From Cryptomeria japonica (taxonomy: Eukaryota > Streptophyta > Pinopsida > Cupressales > Cupressaceae), in assembly GCF_030272615.1 (NCBI RefSeq), contig NC_081405.1:476993508-477053507 (forward strand): 60,000 nucleotides of DNA. Direction: 5' to 3'. Below, piece after piece: positions 22,585-34,030 of this stretch; position 1 is the stretch's first letter; every line of letters begins with the position of its first letter. A model generated the notes under the pieces. That model worked only from the letters and a program-made list of their open reading frames with translations. It made no database searches and was not told the DNA's origin. The position numbers and the translations under genes were made by a program.

Positions 22585-24339
22585 AGACAATGCAATTCTA
22601 AGCATTGTTTCAAAGAATAATAATGAAAATGCCCCAGACACTGACAATGACATATGCATGCCCCCTCGAGGAATTGGCTAGAAACATCCCAAAAAGAGGC
22701 CAATTGATAGATAAGAATGATAGAAGATGATAGGTTCGAATGGATCAACGCACTACCACGACTGATGGAAGAAATATTAGTAAGAAGAAATTAGACAGAG
22801 GATAGTTAGAGATGAAGGAAAACTTGCTTACACAAATGCACATAAGTAGGTGAGAACCTTTATTAAATGTAGCAAAGCGGATGCAGAGCATCATGGCATT
22901 GAAGGCTAGAGCTAGAATGCAACTCCTTTTGCAAAAGTCAGACACATCGCACACAAGGAATGAGTGAATCATCCTAGGGTGCATACATCAAAGGTCGAGG
23001 TATGTGCGGCATTCACAAAGTGAACGTACTTATCACAGACACCCAATGATATAGCTGCCCCAGTTTGTGACAAACATTCCACAAACAACAAACACCACAA
23101 AAAAAAGGACCATGAACCATCCCGATCACTCTAAATCACTCAGTGACATCATCGAGCAACATAGGAACATGATCGAAGATAAATGAATAAATGATAAGAA
23201 TCACTAATTCCTGCAAGTCAAACAAACATCTTGATCTTCATTGTTAAAAGTTGAAAGTGTTGATACGACGATCATGCTATCTGGTTTCAGGACATGCGGT
23301 ACCCCGTCTAAGACAGGACACAGTCTGGTTTCGAGTATACCACACCCTGTATAAGACCCATGATAGTAGTGACAAGGAAAAATGATATTGATGTTAATAT
23401 TCAATTGATATTACAATTGTGATCAATTTGAATGTCTGGTTTGATTGAGAAAGTTCATCTGTTAATGCATGATTTCAGTAAAGTGCAGTGTTGTAACATG
23501 CTATCTATTTGTTGTATACACAAATGTTTGATCGATTGTCGTTGGATGTATGCTTAGCGATCTGTCTATGCACATAGGGTACCATTTATTGACAAAATGC
23601 AAAATGCCAAAGAAATTGTTTTTGGATTTTGATGTTTTGAATTTTTTTTGTTCATTTTTTCAGGACTGTATTTGACTTTTTTTGGATTTTTTCAGGACAT
23701 TTTTCAGTTTTTATGACTTTTTTTTTCAGGACATTTTGCAATTTTTATGATTTTTTCAAGACATTATTTGATATTTATTTTTATTTTTTCAGGACTTTAT
23801 TTGATTTTTTTTGGATTATTTCAGGACTTTATTTGATTTTTAGAGATTTTTTCAGGACATTTTTCTATTGTTATGATTTGTTCAGTACATTTTTCAATTC
23901 GAAAGTTCAAGTGATTGATCATGACAAGGGGCACGCACCCAATGCACATCTGAAAGACATATATAGAGACTAGGACTGAAACATATGCATAAGAAACTGG
24001 AGTATGCAAGACAATGATGTTGACCAATCATAGGCCTGGAATAAAACATTGGGTCAGGACAAGGATAGGCGCGATAAACCTGTAGAGAGAAAGCATAGCT
24101 AGAGGTCATGATAGATGATGGAGCAATGATCTTTTTACACATGGTGCCTGTTTGCCAGGTTTTCACCATGGTACTTGCCCAAAGCGCTTGTTTGTCAGGT
24201 TTTCACTAGAGGGCGAATCATTTTTCCTTACTTTTCGTTCTTTTTCTTTTTTTCTTTTTTCATTTTTTTTGTATTTTTTGAGCTTTTTGATTTTTTTGTA
24301 TTTTTTCAGGATCATATTTGAAGAATTGCTGATAGAAAA
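22585..24339 (-). other. 3' non-coding region of G1
   Basis: About 1.75 kb after the integrase frame with no conserved coding sequence. It holds a T-rich array on the plus strand (23641-23900) and a pair of phrases reading GTCTTATACAGGG and CCTGTCTTAGACGG on the reverse strand (near 23300-23350) that recur in G2. Confidence 0.65.
23641..23900 (-). repeat. Short-period array, GTCCTGAAAAAA units (G1)
   Basis: On the plus strand TTTTTTCAGGAC recurs about seven times at roughly 35-45-base spacing. In element orientation it reads GTCCTGAAAAAA. A comparable array stands at 45031-45235 in G2, in the same element orientation. Confidence 0.65.
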
Positions 24340-25526
24340 TTATGCCCAGTACTTGCAAAGGTGCATACTATTGACTGGATCTGACAAAGGTTCACCTTCT
24401 AGGGTGGCAAGCTGATATGCCCCCGAGCCATAGGCTACAGTAACTATGAAAGGCCCAACCCAATTAGGTTCAAACTTGCCTTTGATGATGTCAGTAGATT
24501 GTTCATTCTTGGGGTTTACCTTTAAAACTAGATCTCCCACTTCGAAGTGTTTCCCTTTGACCTTCTTATTATAAGAGCGACGGAGACGGTTTTTATATTC
24601 TTGCAAATGTGTTAGGGTTGTCTGACGTTTCTCATCTAACATCTCAAGCTGATGCAACTAAGAGACTCTGTGCATCTCATCATCAAGCAGATGTTGCAAG
24701 GAAACACACAAAGAAGGAATCTCCACTTCCAAGGGTAAAATGGCTTCTGCACCATACACCAAGGAGTAAGGTGTTGTGCCAGTAGGTGTGTGGATAGAAG
24801 TATGATAAGCCCATAGTGTTGGATTCAACTATACATGCCAATCTCAACCAGCGTCATTGACAACTTTTTTCAGGATCTTGATAATGGTTTTATTTGATGC
24901 TTCGGCTTGACCATTACCCTGTGGATAGTATGGACTCGAGAAACGGTGTTGGATGTGAAATTTTTCATAGAGTTCCTTGACATCTTTATTCTTGAATGGA
25001 CGGCCATTATTTGTGACTATGGCAAGGGGAACCCCATATCTACATATGATATAATTCAGTAGGAATTTTGAAATTTGCACACCAGTGATATAGGTCATGG
25101 GGATAGCCTCGATCCATTTTGTAAAATACTCTGTGGCTGTAATGATGAACTTGTGTCCATTTGCAGATGTCGGGTGAATCTTGCCAATAATATCCAATCC
25201 CCATTGAGAAAAGGGCCACAGAGATATGACAGAATGAAGCTCTTGGGCTGGTGCATGAATGTAATTTCCATGGATTTGGCATTTGTAGCACTTCTTAACA
25301 AAATCATGAACATCCTTTTCCAGAGTGGGCCAATAATACCCAGTACGAATCAATTTTTTGGCTAAGCTCAAACCATTGAAATGCCCCCACATATACCATC
25401 ATGAACCTCGCGTAAAGCCATTTGTGCTTCGTCAGAATCCAAACACCTGAGGAGGGTATGGTCAAAGGAATGATGGTAAAGGGTGTCGGCAATGATGACA
25501 TATTTGGCTGTCTGTCGGATGAAGGC
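24340..25526 (-). pseudogene. G1 integrase, broken
   Basis: It continues the RNase H frame past a TGA at 25527, then shifts frame near 25390. The N-terminal zinc-binding part has REVHDG and CYKCQIHG. The core (25392-24844) has D in WGLDIIG, then VTNNGRPF where the family has TDNG, so the second catalytic aspartate is asparagine, and E in GQAEASNKT. The C-terminal part (24657-24340) has the basic linker and VGDLVLKV followed by GPFIV. Frame breaks at 24843 and near 24658. It would insert cDNA into the genome, but this copy cannot be active. Confidence 0.85.
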
Positions 25527-25907
25527 TCAGCGTTGGTTAGCGGAAAGGTTAGGTGGTAAGGTTTGGGATTTCAAATATTGATAGACATCATTGTACCATA
25601 GGGAGTTAGGACCAACAAGAACACACATCACATCTGCTATCAGAATTTCAAAAGAAGGGACAAGCAACTGGTCGACCAAAAATTCACATTTGTCCATGTT
25701 GTGGGGCATATTTAACATGGAAGCAATCATTGCCATCACATCTGCCGACTTGTTTTGAACTCTTGGAACTTGACTAAAATGGATAGCCGTGAATTTTGTC
25801 TTGAAGAAATCTACCATATGCTTGTAGGGAATAAGCTTTTCATCTTTTGTTTTGTAGTCATCATTCACTTGACAGATGACTAACTGAGAATATCCATAAA
25901 TTGACAT
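25527..25907 (-). pseudogene. G1 RNase H fragment
   Basis: The frame reads YGYSQLVICQVNDDY; the family has a catalytic aspartate in GDSQLV, here tyrosine. It continues with KTKDEKLIPYKH and QVPRVQNKSADVMA, typical of the C-terminal RNase H of plant Tat-like gypsy elements. Its N-terminal part is missing: the sequence jumps from the end of the RT region to this point near 25905, so an internal deletion is likely. Confidence 0.75.
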
Positions 25908-26704
25908 TGCTCAGTCCATTTAAAAGTGACACCTTTATGCAATAAATGCTGGAAAGGATGACATTTATCTGCTAATTAAGCTTTAAACCGGCGGATTGAC
26001 TGTAGCTTTCCTTGCAGACTTCTTAGTTGACGGAGATTGGAAGGAGGAGGCATATCCATTATTGCTTTAACCTTGGTAGGGTTGACTTCAATGCCTCTAT
26101 GAGAAACAATGTACCCTAGTAATTTGTTGGCTGTGACACCAAAGACACACTTCTTTGGATTGAGTCTGAGCTTGTAGGTCTCCATTTGGTCAAAGATTGG
26201 GCCCAGGATGGCTAGATGACTATCTCTTGTGACAGATTTGCATAATAAGTCATCAACATAGTCCTCCATCAAAGTATGCATGAAATCATGGAAAATTGTC
26301 ATCATAGCTCTTTGATATGTTGCTCCAGCATTTTTAAGACCAAAGGGCATCACATTCCAATAGTAAGTACCCCAAGCACATGTGAATGCAATCTTATGTT
26401 GATCTTCAAGAGCAATGCGAATTTGGTTATAGCCGAAGAAACTATCCATCAATGAGAGCATCTCATATCCAGCAGTCATGTCAACTATGATGTCTATATT
26501 TGGTAGTGGAAAGTCATCTTTAGGGCATGCTTTATTGAGATCCCTAGAATCCATACAGATTCTAATGCCCCCAGTTACTTTGCTAACTGGTACCAAATTT
26601 GAAATCAAGTCTGCATAATCAATGGGTCTGATAAAGCCCATGTCTAGTAATTTTTTTAGTTCTACCTTGACCAAGAGAGCCACCTGGGGATGCATCTTTT
26701 TGAG
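25908..26704 (-). pseudogene. G1 reverse transcriptase
   Basis: About 240 residues with the gypsy RT blocks in order: MHPQVALLVK, IRICMDSRDLNKACPKDDFPLP, MDSFFGYNQI, FTCAWGTYYW, MPFGLKNAGATYQRAM, the catalytic YVDDLL, LRLNPKKCVFGV and GYIVSHRGIE. The catalytic aspartates are kept. In-frame TAA codons stand just before the first methionine (26703) and after RFKA (25976). Beyond that the frame reads KWTEQC, the start of the connection domain, and is cut by the deletion. Confidence 0.85.
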
Positions 26705-28138
26705 TTACTGTTTGACAGGATTGGAATATGCTTTTAATGGCAAGTGATGAAGGACTAATTCTGGATCAAGGCTAGGCATATCTACATAGGACCATGCAAA
26801 ACTGATCTTTTTCTCAAGAAAGAAATTGACAAAATCTATCTTTTCCTGTTTTGATAGAGAAGCAGCGAAATGAATGACCTTAGGGTTGTCAGGTGTACCC
26901 AAATTTATTTCTTTGGTCATTTCCACAAGCAATGTTGATTTATCCTGACTTGATAGGGGTATGTCCAATCTTCCACCTTTGGGCGCCTCAGAGAGGTTTT
27001 CACCCGTAGGTACGTCTTTTATTTTTACTTTTTTATGAATAGAGAGTGCCTTATGGTTTTCACTCAAAGACTTATCTTTTTGATTTTGTAATTTTTCTTT
27101 TTCTTTTTCATTTTTCTGACTAGAAGATGGAGTTGACTCCCCAAAATATGTTGTTGAATCTAGATCAATAGTAAATCCTTCTTTATGATCACCTTGTTGT
27201 ATGCCTTCTCGGAGTCCAAGAAATTCGGCAATTGCTTCGTCATTTTGAAAACAATCTAATGTGAGTGGTGCTTGTTGGTCATGTCGGATAAGCTGAGGAT
27301 AGACAAGGGGCATGTCATCATCAATTTTAAGGAGAGAGAGGGTTGAGATGGTAAAGATGTAAACATCCATGGTATCACTATCCAAACTGCTCGCATCTGA
27401 TTCGGAGCTTGGGTCCCAGAATGACTCTATCCAAGCATTAGGACATGTTTTAGGAGGGGGAGTTATTTCATGTTTGTTTTCCATGGGCAAATCATCAGGG
27501 TCAAGGAAAACATTGTCAAGGGCATAGGAGCTAGAAGAAAAAGAACTCCACTCCCATTCATTGGAATTAGTTTCGGGTCGGGTATCCTCAAGTGTTGTTT
27601 CATCGTCAGAGTCATGCCCCTTTCTACATATGGTCATTTTGGTAGATGAGGGTCCAATTCACAATGGTACAAAACCTAACCCTAAAGTTGGAGGTCGCAT
27701 CTTGGGTATAATAGGTTCTAGCCTTCCTTTCTTGTCAGGTCCTAAGCCACTGCAGTCATCATATCCTTTCTTCTGCAGCATAGTAAATCCTTTGTTGTAC
27801 TGCTCCACCGGCAACCTGATAGGTGGCATCTCAGTTGGATCCTTATAAAGCCAATCTATGACATCATCATCCAAAGTTTCTTTGTCAAGTTCACCCCATC
27901 TTGTAAATGTAGTGGGGGGCTGATATTGAATGACTATCTTAGGTTCCTTTTGCAACAAATGTGGTTTTCCATCTGATTTTTGAGATATTGGTAAATTCCC
28001 AATGAGAAATGTTTGAGCCATTGAATACTCTCCGCATCCTTGGTCCTGTATCTTCAATTTTCCTTTGACAACATCTAACAATTCATTAGGATCCACATAA
28101 CTATGTGAGTGGGCCTCTCTATTGACTATGACTTGTTG
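26705..28138 (-). pseudogene. G1 G-patch segment and acidic linker
   Basis: Between protease and RT, in the same frame as both. The first part (28096-27659) ends with a glycine-rich G-patch-like motif (LQKKGYDDCSGLGPDKKGR). Next come about 310 residues, largely acidic and serine-rich, ending with FAWSYVDMPSLDPELV, the segment that in plant gypsy polyproteins leads into RT. In-frame stops stand at 28139 and 27659. G-patch motifs generally bind RNA or activate helicases; their role here is unknown. G3 has the same module. Confidence 0.7.
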
Positions 28139-28515
28139 CTATGGGGAATCCTTTAGGTTGGCACAAAATTGAAATGGATTAGAATCTCCTGGAATTGTTA
28201 TCTCAGTCCCATTGTAAGGATATTTTAAACAGTGATGATAAGTGGATGGAACTGCTTTCATTGCATCGATCCACAGATGGCCAAGAATCATATTGTAAGG
28301 GAGATCAAGGTCTAGGACCTGCAGGAAAGTGTTTTCTGTTACTGGACCAACTCTGATAGGTAATGTAATTATCCCTCTAGATGGGCGCTCAGCATCATCA
28401 TATGCTTTGATTGTTATTCTTTTGGAACAATCAATATCATTCTCTATATAACCAAGACCAATGACCACTCTCAAGGTACAGATGTTAAGACCCGCTCTGC
28501 CATCTATCAAGACTC
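28139..28515 (-). pseudogene. G1 aspartic protease
   Basis: The active-site region reads LIDGRAGLNI, where G3 has FIDGGAGLNI. Then follow ITIKAYDDAERPSRG, LPIRVGP and a second conserved block, YNMILGHLWIDAM. A TGA just upstream (28513-28515) breaks the link to gag. About 125 residues, usual for a retropepsin. It would cut the polyprotein into its parts. Confidence 0.8.
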
Positions 28516-31500
28516 GTCAGATTTTGCAATTATGGACAAAGACTTCAAGATGTAAAGGATCATTATGAGGGAGCTTATTAGGTGAAATATCCTTAATAAA
28601 AAATGCAATGTGTTTGGAAACAGCTAGATGTCCTATTCGGGCTTGAAACTAGTCAACATCAATGTCTATCGGGACAGTAGACTCAATTAAAGCTTTATCT
28701 AGGACTGCGTGATGCATAGGGAACATTTTCAACAATTCAAGAATTGATGTTTGTGCAGGTGTCTTCCCCAGATGATCTAGGAGATTATATTGACTTGTAG
28801 AAGTTGATTTGGGAGGAACTACAGGAGCTCCTTTCAGGACTATTTTGGATCGATGAGTGGTGACTATGCAAGAAGGATCTTGTCCCTTTATTCTTAGGGT
28901 GGAAACATACTCATTTGATGCTCGAAAACAATTGATGACATTGTTATAACCAGTATTTGCATAATTTGCTATTTGGGTAGAGTTTGAAGAAGATGCTTTA
29001 CCCTTGTCATGATCAAGCAAAGGAGTTTTGAAAATTGTATGATCAGTGTTAGAGGTCGCGTTGGGCAGAAGTACCTCAATTACCCCTTGCTCTAACAAGT
29101 CTTGAATCATATGTTTCAATTGAAAGCATGATGTAGTTTTATGTCCTTTTGACCGATGGTATTCACAATATGCATTATCATTCCACCAATGCGGCTTTAC
29201 CAATGGTTCTGCCTTGATATCTAGTAACTTGATAAATTTTGCTTGTATTAATTGTTTCATTACTGACTCAATAGGCTCTCCCAATGGCGTAAATTATTGA
29301 GGAGGTCCATCCCTTGATCAGAAAGGTTTGCATTGCTGGTTTTGTTGCTGACCTTGTTGTTGATTATATTGTTGAGTGTATTGTTGATATGGTGGCTGTT
29401 GAGTAACATTGCTCGCTGGTGTTTGATTTTGTTCCATAGTTGACATATTAGGAGCACTCAATTTATTTATTGTGAATGGGGGTTGATTTTCATTCACCAC
29501 CCTTGCGTCAACAACTCCATGATTAGTGACATTCTTTTTTTTGTATCAAAATCTATTTCTGTCCCCTAAATTGTTTGTGTTGTCACTGTCTTTGTTGAGC
29601 TTAATGATTCCCTTAGCTACAAGAGCAGTTTCAATGTTCATCCCTTTCTTAATGATTTTCTCAATGGTACTGGGACTTTTCAATTTGAGTTGATACATCA
29701 TTTCTAGGACCAAATTTTGAATAAATAAGTTCACTTGTTGTTCTTTAGGTATATCTAGGGAAGAACGACTATACAAGCTTCGCCATCGTTGCAAGAAAGT
29801 CACTAATGGTTCACCTTGCTTTTTCTTGGTGTTGCATAAATCTGAAATGGTCATGTCACTATCAATGTTGAATGTGAAGTGAGATATAAACTTTTGAGCC
29901 AATTCCGACCAAGTCTTTATATTCCCTGGCAGATGTGAATACCAATCCATGGCTTGTCTGGTGAGACTTCATGCGAACAAGCGCATTAAATATGTTTCCT
30001 CATAACTCACTTCAGTACATGCCACGAAAAATGCTCGAATATGGTCTTTTGGATTGCCGTTCCCTTTATATTTCTCAAAATTAGGTGCCTCATAATGCTT
30101 AGGCAAGGGAGGCATGTACAAGCTCTTGTCAAATGGATTAGGACATAAATCTTGATCTATGTACAACTTCTTTGTTCCTTTGGTTTCCAATGCGTCGACT
30201 TGTCATTGCAACTTCTCAAGCTGTTGTGCAAATGCGTTAGGTAGTGAAGATTTTGGAAGTTCATCATTTACTCTTGGGTGTATGCTTTGTCAATACATCA
30301 TGTTTTCCATTGGCTTTTGATGCTCAGAAATTGCTATCCTTGGTGTCTCTGGCATATAATGTTCTTGGTACACCTCTTGTTGTCGTGGTTGTGCCATGCC
30401 TTGATATTGACCTTGTTGCTATGCTTCTTGTGGTGGAATCATCTTTTGTAGCCTAGGTTGATATTGCAATTGAGGGTGTTGTTGATATTGCACAGACATC
30501 AATTGCGGCTATGAAGTATGATAACTTGTTTGTCTTGGCACATATTGAGGCACATGTTGTTGTTGATGCTGACGAATCGGAATTCACTGACTTTGTGCCA
30601 ATTGTTGTTGTCTTGATGTAAATCTCATCATTTGCAAAAAACTTTGTTTGGGAGGTTTTTGTTGTTTCTCCTTAAGATGGGGTATGGCACTTGCATTGAC
30701 TTGATGTGTTGTTTGTCCAATCCATTGTGGTGGTTGCAAGTTTGCATTAACTTGTAATGGGGCAGAAGGCACTGCAACTTGTTGTCAAATGCGATATTGT
30801 TGTTGTTGTGCATTGTTTGTTTGCATATTCGATTGTACCTTTTGTGTATTACTCAATTGTTGCAACATTTGTTGTTGGTGCAAACCACTATCTGTAGCTC
30901 TTTGTGTCGCCATTATCGAAGGATCTGTCACAATAGTTTGCATAATGGATACTTGAGTATTTGGCAAATATATTGAACTTAATGGGACATAGGAACTTTG
31001 TTGCATTGTAGAATTATTTTGGACATTGGTGAGATCAGGCATTCTAGTCATAAAGCTTTCTTGCATCTTAGATTTTTATTCAATTTTATGCATGCGAGGA
31101 ACCACTTCTTGTTGAGGGATAGCTGTCAATATTTGTGTGGCTCTCATTTGATCTTGTGTTACAGGTGTTGTATTAAATAACGGATTATTTATTGTTTCAA
31201 ATGGTGACTTTTGAGAATAGTCACTGTCAATGCTTTTAAAGCACGTTTACTCATCAAGGTATGTTGAGTTTCTTGTTGCACATCTTCTTCGTTTGGATGT
31301 GGAGAGAAACTTAACAACTCACCGCCTTGTTGTTTTTGCACATCGATTTGCTCACTTGAGGAGGTCACATTACTCATCATGTCAAGATATTTTTGTGGGA
31401 ACATCTTAAAGACCTTGTTCAAGAATTTATCCATCTTTTTCATCAACTTTGGATCCTTAAGGAACATATCAACATCATCAGAAGCATTAGAATCTGATGA

Positions 31501-31845
31501 AGAATCTGGTAAAATATTTGGATTTGTTTCTTGTTGAATGCCTTGATCTGAATCAAATCCTTGTGAAAGAGTTTGTTCCTCATATAATGTTTGAGTTTGA
31601 ATGTCATGTTGTAGGTTCGATTGATTCCAATCAAAAGGTGCATTTCCCCTTGGTGTTGGTGGAACACTCCCATGTCCTAGTTTCATGGGTACAAACACTG
31701 GTTCATATAATGGAGGTGGTCCAAGTTGAACCATTCCATATGGTGGTAATGATGTGCTTGACGAACCTTCAATTTGTACTGTTTGACTAGTTTGAAACTG
31801 TGAGTTTGATATGTTGTCAATGGGTTGATACGTTGGTTCGCCCAT
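28516..31845 (-). pseudogene. G1 gag with long Q-rich N-terminal part
   Basis: The ATG at 31845 (MGEPTYQPID) opens a 218-residue first stretch, then the frame shifts once near 31180 and stays in one frame down to the RT. The N-terminal 550 or so residues are low-complexity and glutamine-rich. The capsid core (30190-29546) reads PNFEKYKGNGNPKDHIRAF, QAMDWYSHLP and TFLQRWRSLYSR. A variant zinc knuckle, CEYHRSKGHKTTSC, is at about 29180. About a dozen in-frame stops, mostly TGA with some TAG and TAA. Confidence 0.8.
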
Positions 31846-34006
31846 GTTCTTAGATTTGACCTTGTTTCAACAGGCATGTCACTATGCAAATGCAATATTT
31901 TTGGAATTTTTCAAGGATAATATATGATATGCAACTAAATGCAAACTAAATAGATGAGAATGCAATCTCTGGCAAGAATGCAACCTATGTTTTTGTTGTT
32001 TTTCAAGATATTGACAAACTTTTTGGAATGCAATCTAAGAAAGAGACCCTTAGGAAATTGAAATGACGTCTAGACCTCAAAGGACAAAATGACAATGTCT
32101 CCCCTATATGCTTGGATACTAAGCTAGGTTTGACCAAATGACATGGATGACAAAAAGACAAAAGTTTGATAAGGTCTAGACTTCCTAACAATGACTTAGG
32201 GTTTATTCAAAGATTTTGATCACTCAAGTATGACAAAAACTAGTTTTGACACTATATGCAAAGGGACAATTACTATGCAAATGACCTTAATATGATATGA
32301 TAATGACCTAAGCTTAATGAAGAGACCTAGGGTATGCAAATGTGACCTAATGTTATGAGGACAAAGATGCAAATGCAAATGTATGACAATGTCAACCTAA
32401 GGAAAAACCTAAGGTTGAATTATGAAATGGTATTACTCTAATGCAAGAGGACACATGCAAATGGATGACCTTTATTGATATGCAAAGGAGTATGACTTAA
32501 GTGAAACTTAACCTTGGTAGTTGACAATGAATTTGCAAAATGCAAACCTAGGATGAACCTAAATCTAAGTGACATGAATGTTGAGACAAGATTTTGAAAA
32601 ATGTTTGACAACCATGTTTGAAGGTGTTTTTGAACTTTGTTGAATGAAATACTCCTGTGTTTAACCTTTTTTTGAATCAATTTGTCTTATTTTTGAAATG
32701 AGACACAACTCAACTTTTGACAAGCAAAGAAAACAAGATATTTTAACTTAGACTCAAGACAATCATGCTCATTCACACATTTCTTATGGTAGGTAAGGAT
32801 AGTAGGTACTTGAGAGGTAGACTCGTTATGAGATTCAAGGAGAATACATAGATGCTTGACCCCACAGGCTCCCCTCCATGACACTCACTTCTCAAGGCAG
32901 CCAAGCATCAGCCCCCATGGAAATCTCCCCATGGCAAACTTAGTATCTCTTCCAAGTATCCAAACTCCTCCTTCTCAAGCAACTAGAAGGATTTTTGGCC
33001 TCTAAATACAAGGTGTTTAATAAGGATTTCTGTTAAGCATTACTCCTTGGTGTCACACAAGCGTGATTGAGACATAAGTCCACCAAGATACCAAACAAAT
33101 GTAGTCGCACAAGCATGATTTAGACCATGAGGCCCTACTTAGATGCTGATATGAGAAAGAGTCCAAGGGTCATCACTTCCCAAGTAACTACAATTCCCAC
33201 GTAACCCTTCCCTCAAAGCTTTCCCCCATCAGGTATTTATTTATAGTGAGTTAGAATGCCAAGGTACTCTAGCTGTGCTCACTTTGGGTTGTTCCCTTCT
33301 CACGATTGTCACTTGCTTGCAAAAGAAAGCAAATGGTCGAGAAGGAAGACCCTCTAAAGGTAACAAACAATCCAAAATATGAGAATGGTATCGAAGATCT
33401 GGATTTCTGATCACCCTAAAAAGGATGAGAGCATACTCTCCTACTCCAATATCAAACTCAACAAAAAAAGTAAACACATGTTCATTCCATCCTACTTATC
33501 AAACATACTAGGTGCCTAATTATGAATCACAAACACAAAGTTTGGTTGGAATACAAGGCAACTTGCAAAATCACTAAGTTCGAAGTTTGATTTGTTTGGT
33601 CTTTGACTAGCGAACCTGCATAAGATTTGTTAGTAGTTTCATTTTTGTCTTCGCCATACGTAATGCCAAGGTGCTGTATAGAGAATCAGTACCAAAGAAA
33701 ACTAGAATATCAGAACAAAATGCAAAACAAAGTAATTTACAAGTAAAAACACTGATTTTCACCTCTGTTTCTGGCCTTACACAGGCGCAGAATGCATTGA
33801 CATAGGCATAGAATGCATTGACACAGGCATAGATCCCTTTGACACAGGCACAAAATGCATTGACACAGGCACAGATCCCTTGACACAGGTGCACATCCCT
33901 CCTACACAGGCCCAGAAGTGCCCAAAAAGCCTTGAATTGCCCTAATTCTTGGGTTTTTCACTTGCAAATCAGCTCAAAAGGCACTCAAAACATGGTTAAA
34001 TGGTTA
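31846..34006 (-). other. Long untranslated leader of G1
   Basis: About 2.2 kb between primer site and gag. Part of it (about 33240-33480) is recognisably similar to G3's leader around 54080-54290: on the reverse strand it shares ATCAGAAATCCAGA, ATGCCAAG-like and CTCACTATA-AATAAA phrases. Nearer gag (32290-32600) ATGCAAATG and ACCTAAGG phrases recur irregularly. Short frames here have no family resemblance. Confidence 0.6.
33780..33905 (-). repeat. Tandem array GACACAGGCACAGAATGCATT in the G1 leader
   Basis: Six or seven units of about 18-24 bases, each built on TTGACACAGGC; three carry the palindrome AATGCATT (33791, 33812, 33854). The reverse-strand frame through it is only a translation of the repeat. 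Confidence 0.7.
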
Positions 34007-34025
34007 GTTCACGTCGGGTTCACCA
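34007..34025 (-). promoter_or_regulatory. Primer-binding site of G1
   Basis: On the reverse strand TGGTGAACCCGACGTGAAC starts 5 bases after the LTR end. G2 has the same site with one G-to-A change. I cannot name the tRNA from memory. Confidence 0.75.
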
Positions 34026-34030
34026 ATTAA

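Noticed and set aside
23713-24415. Phenylalanine-rich plus-strand frames
   Set aside because: They translate T-rich repeats in the G1 3' region and have no family features.
33607-33894. Cysteine-rich reverse-strand frame resembling a small secreted peptide
   Set aside because: It is a translation of the GACACAGGC tandem array in the G1 leader, with no other support.
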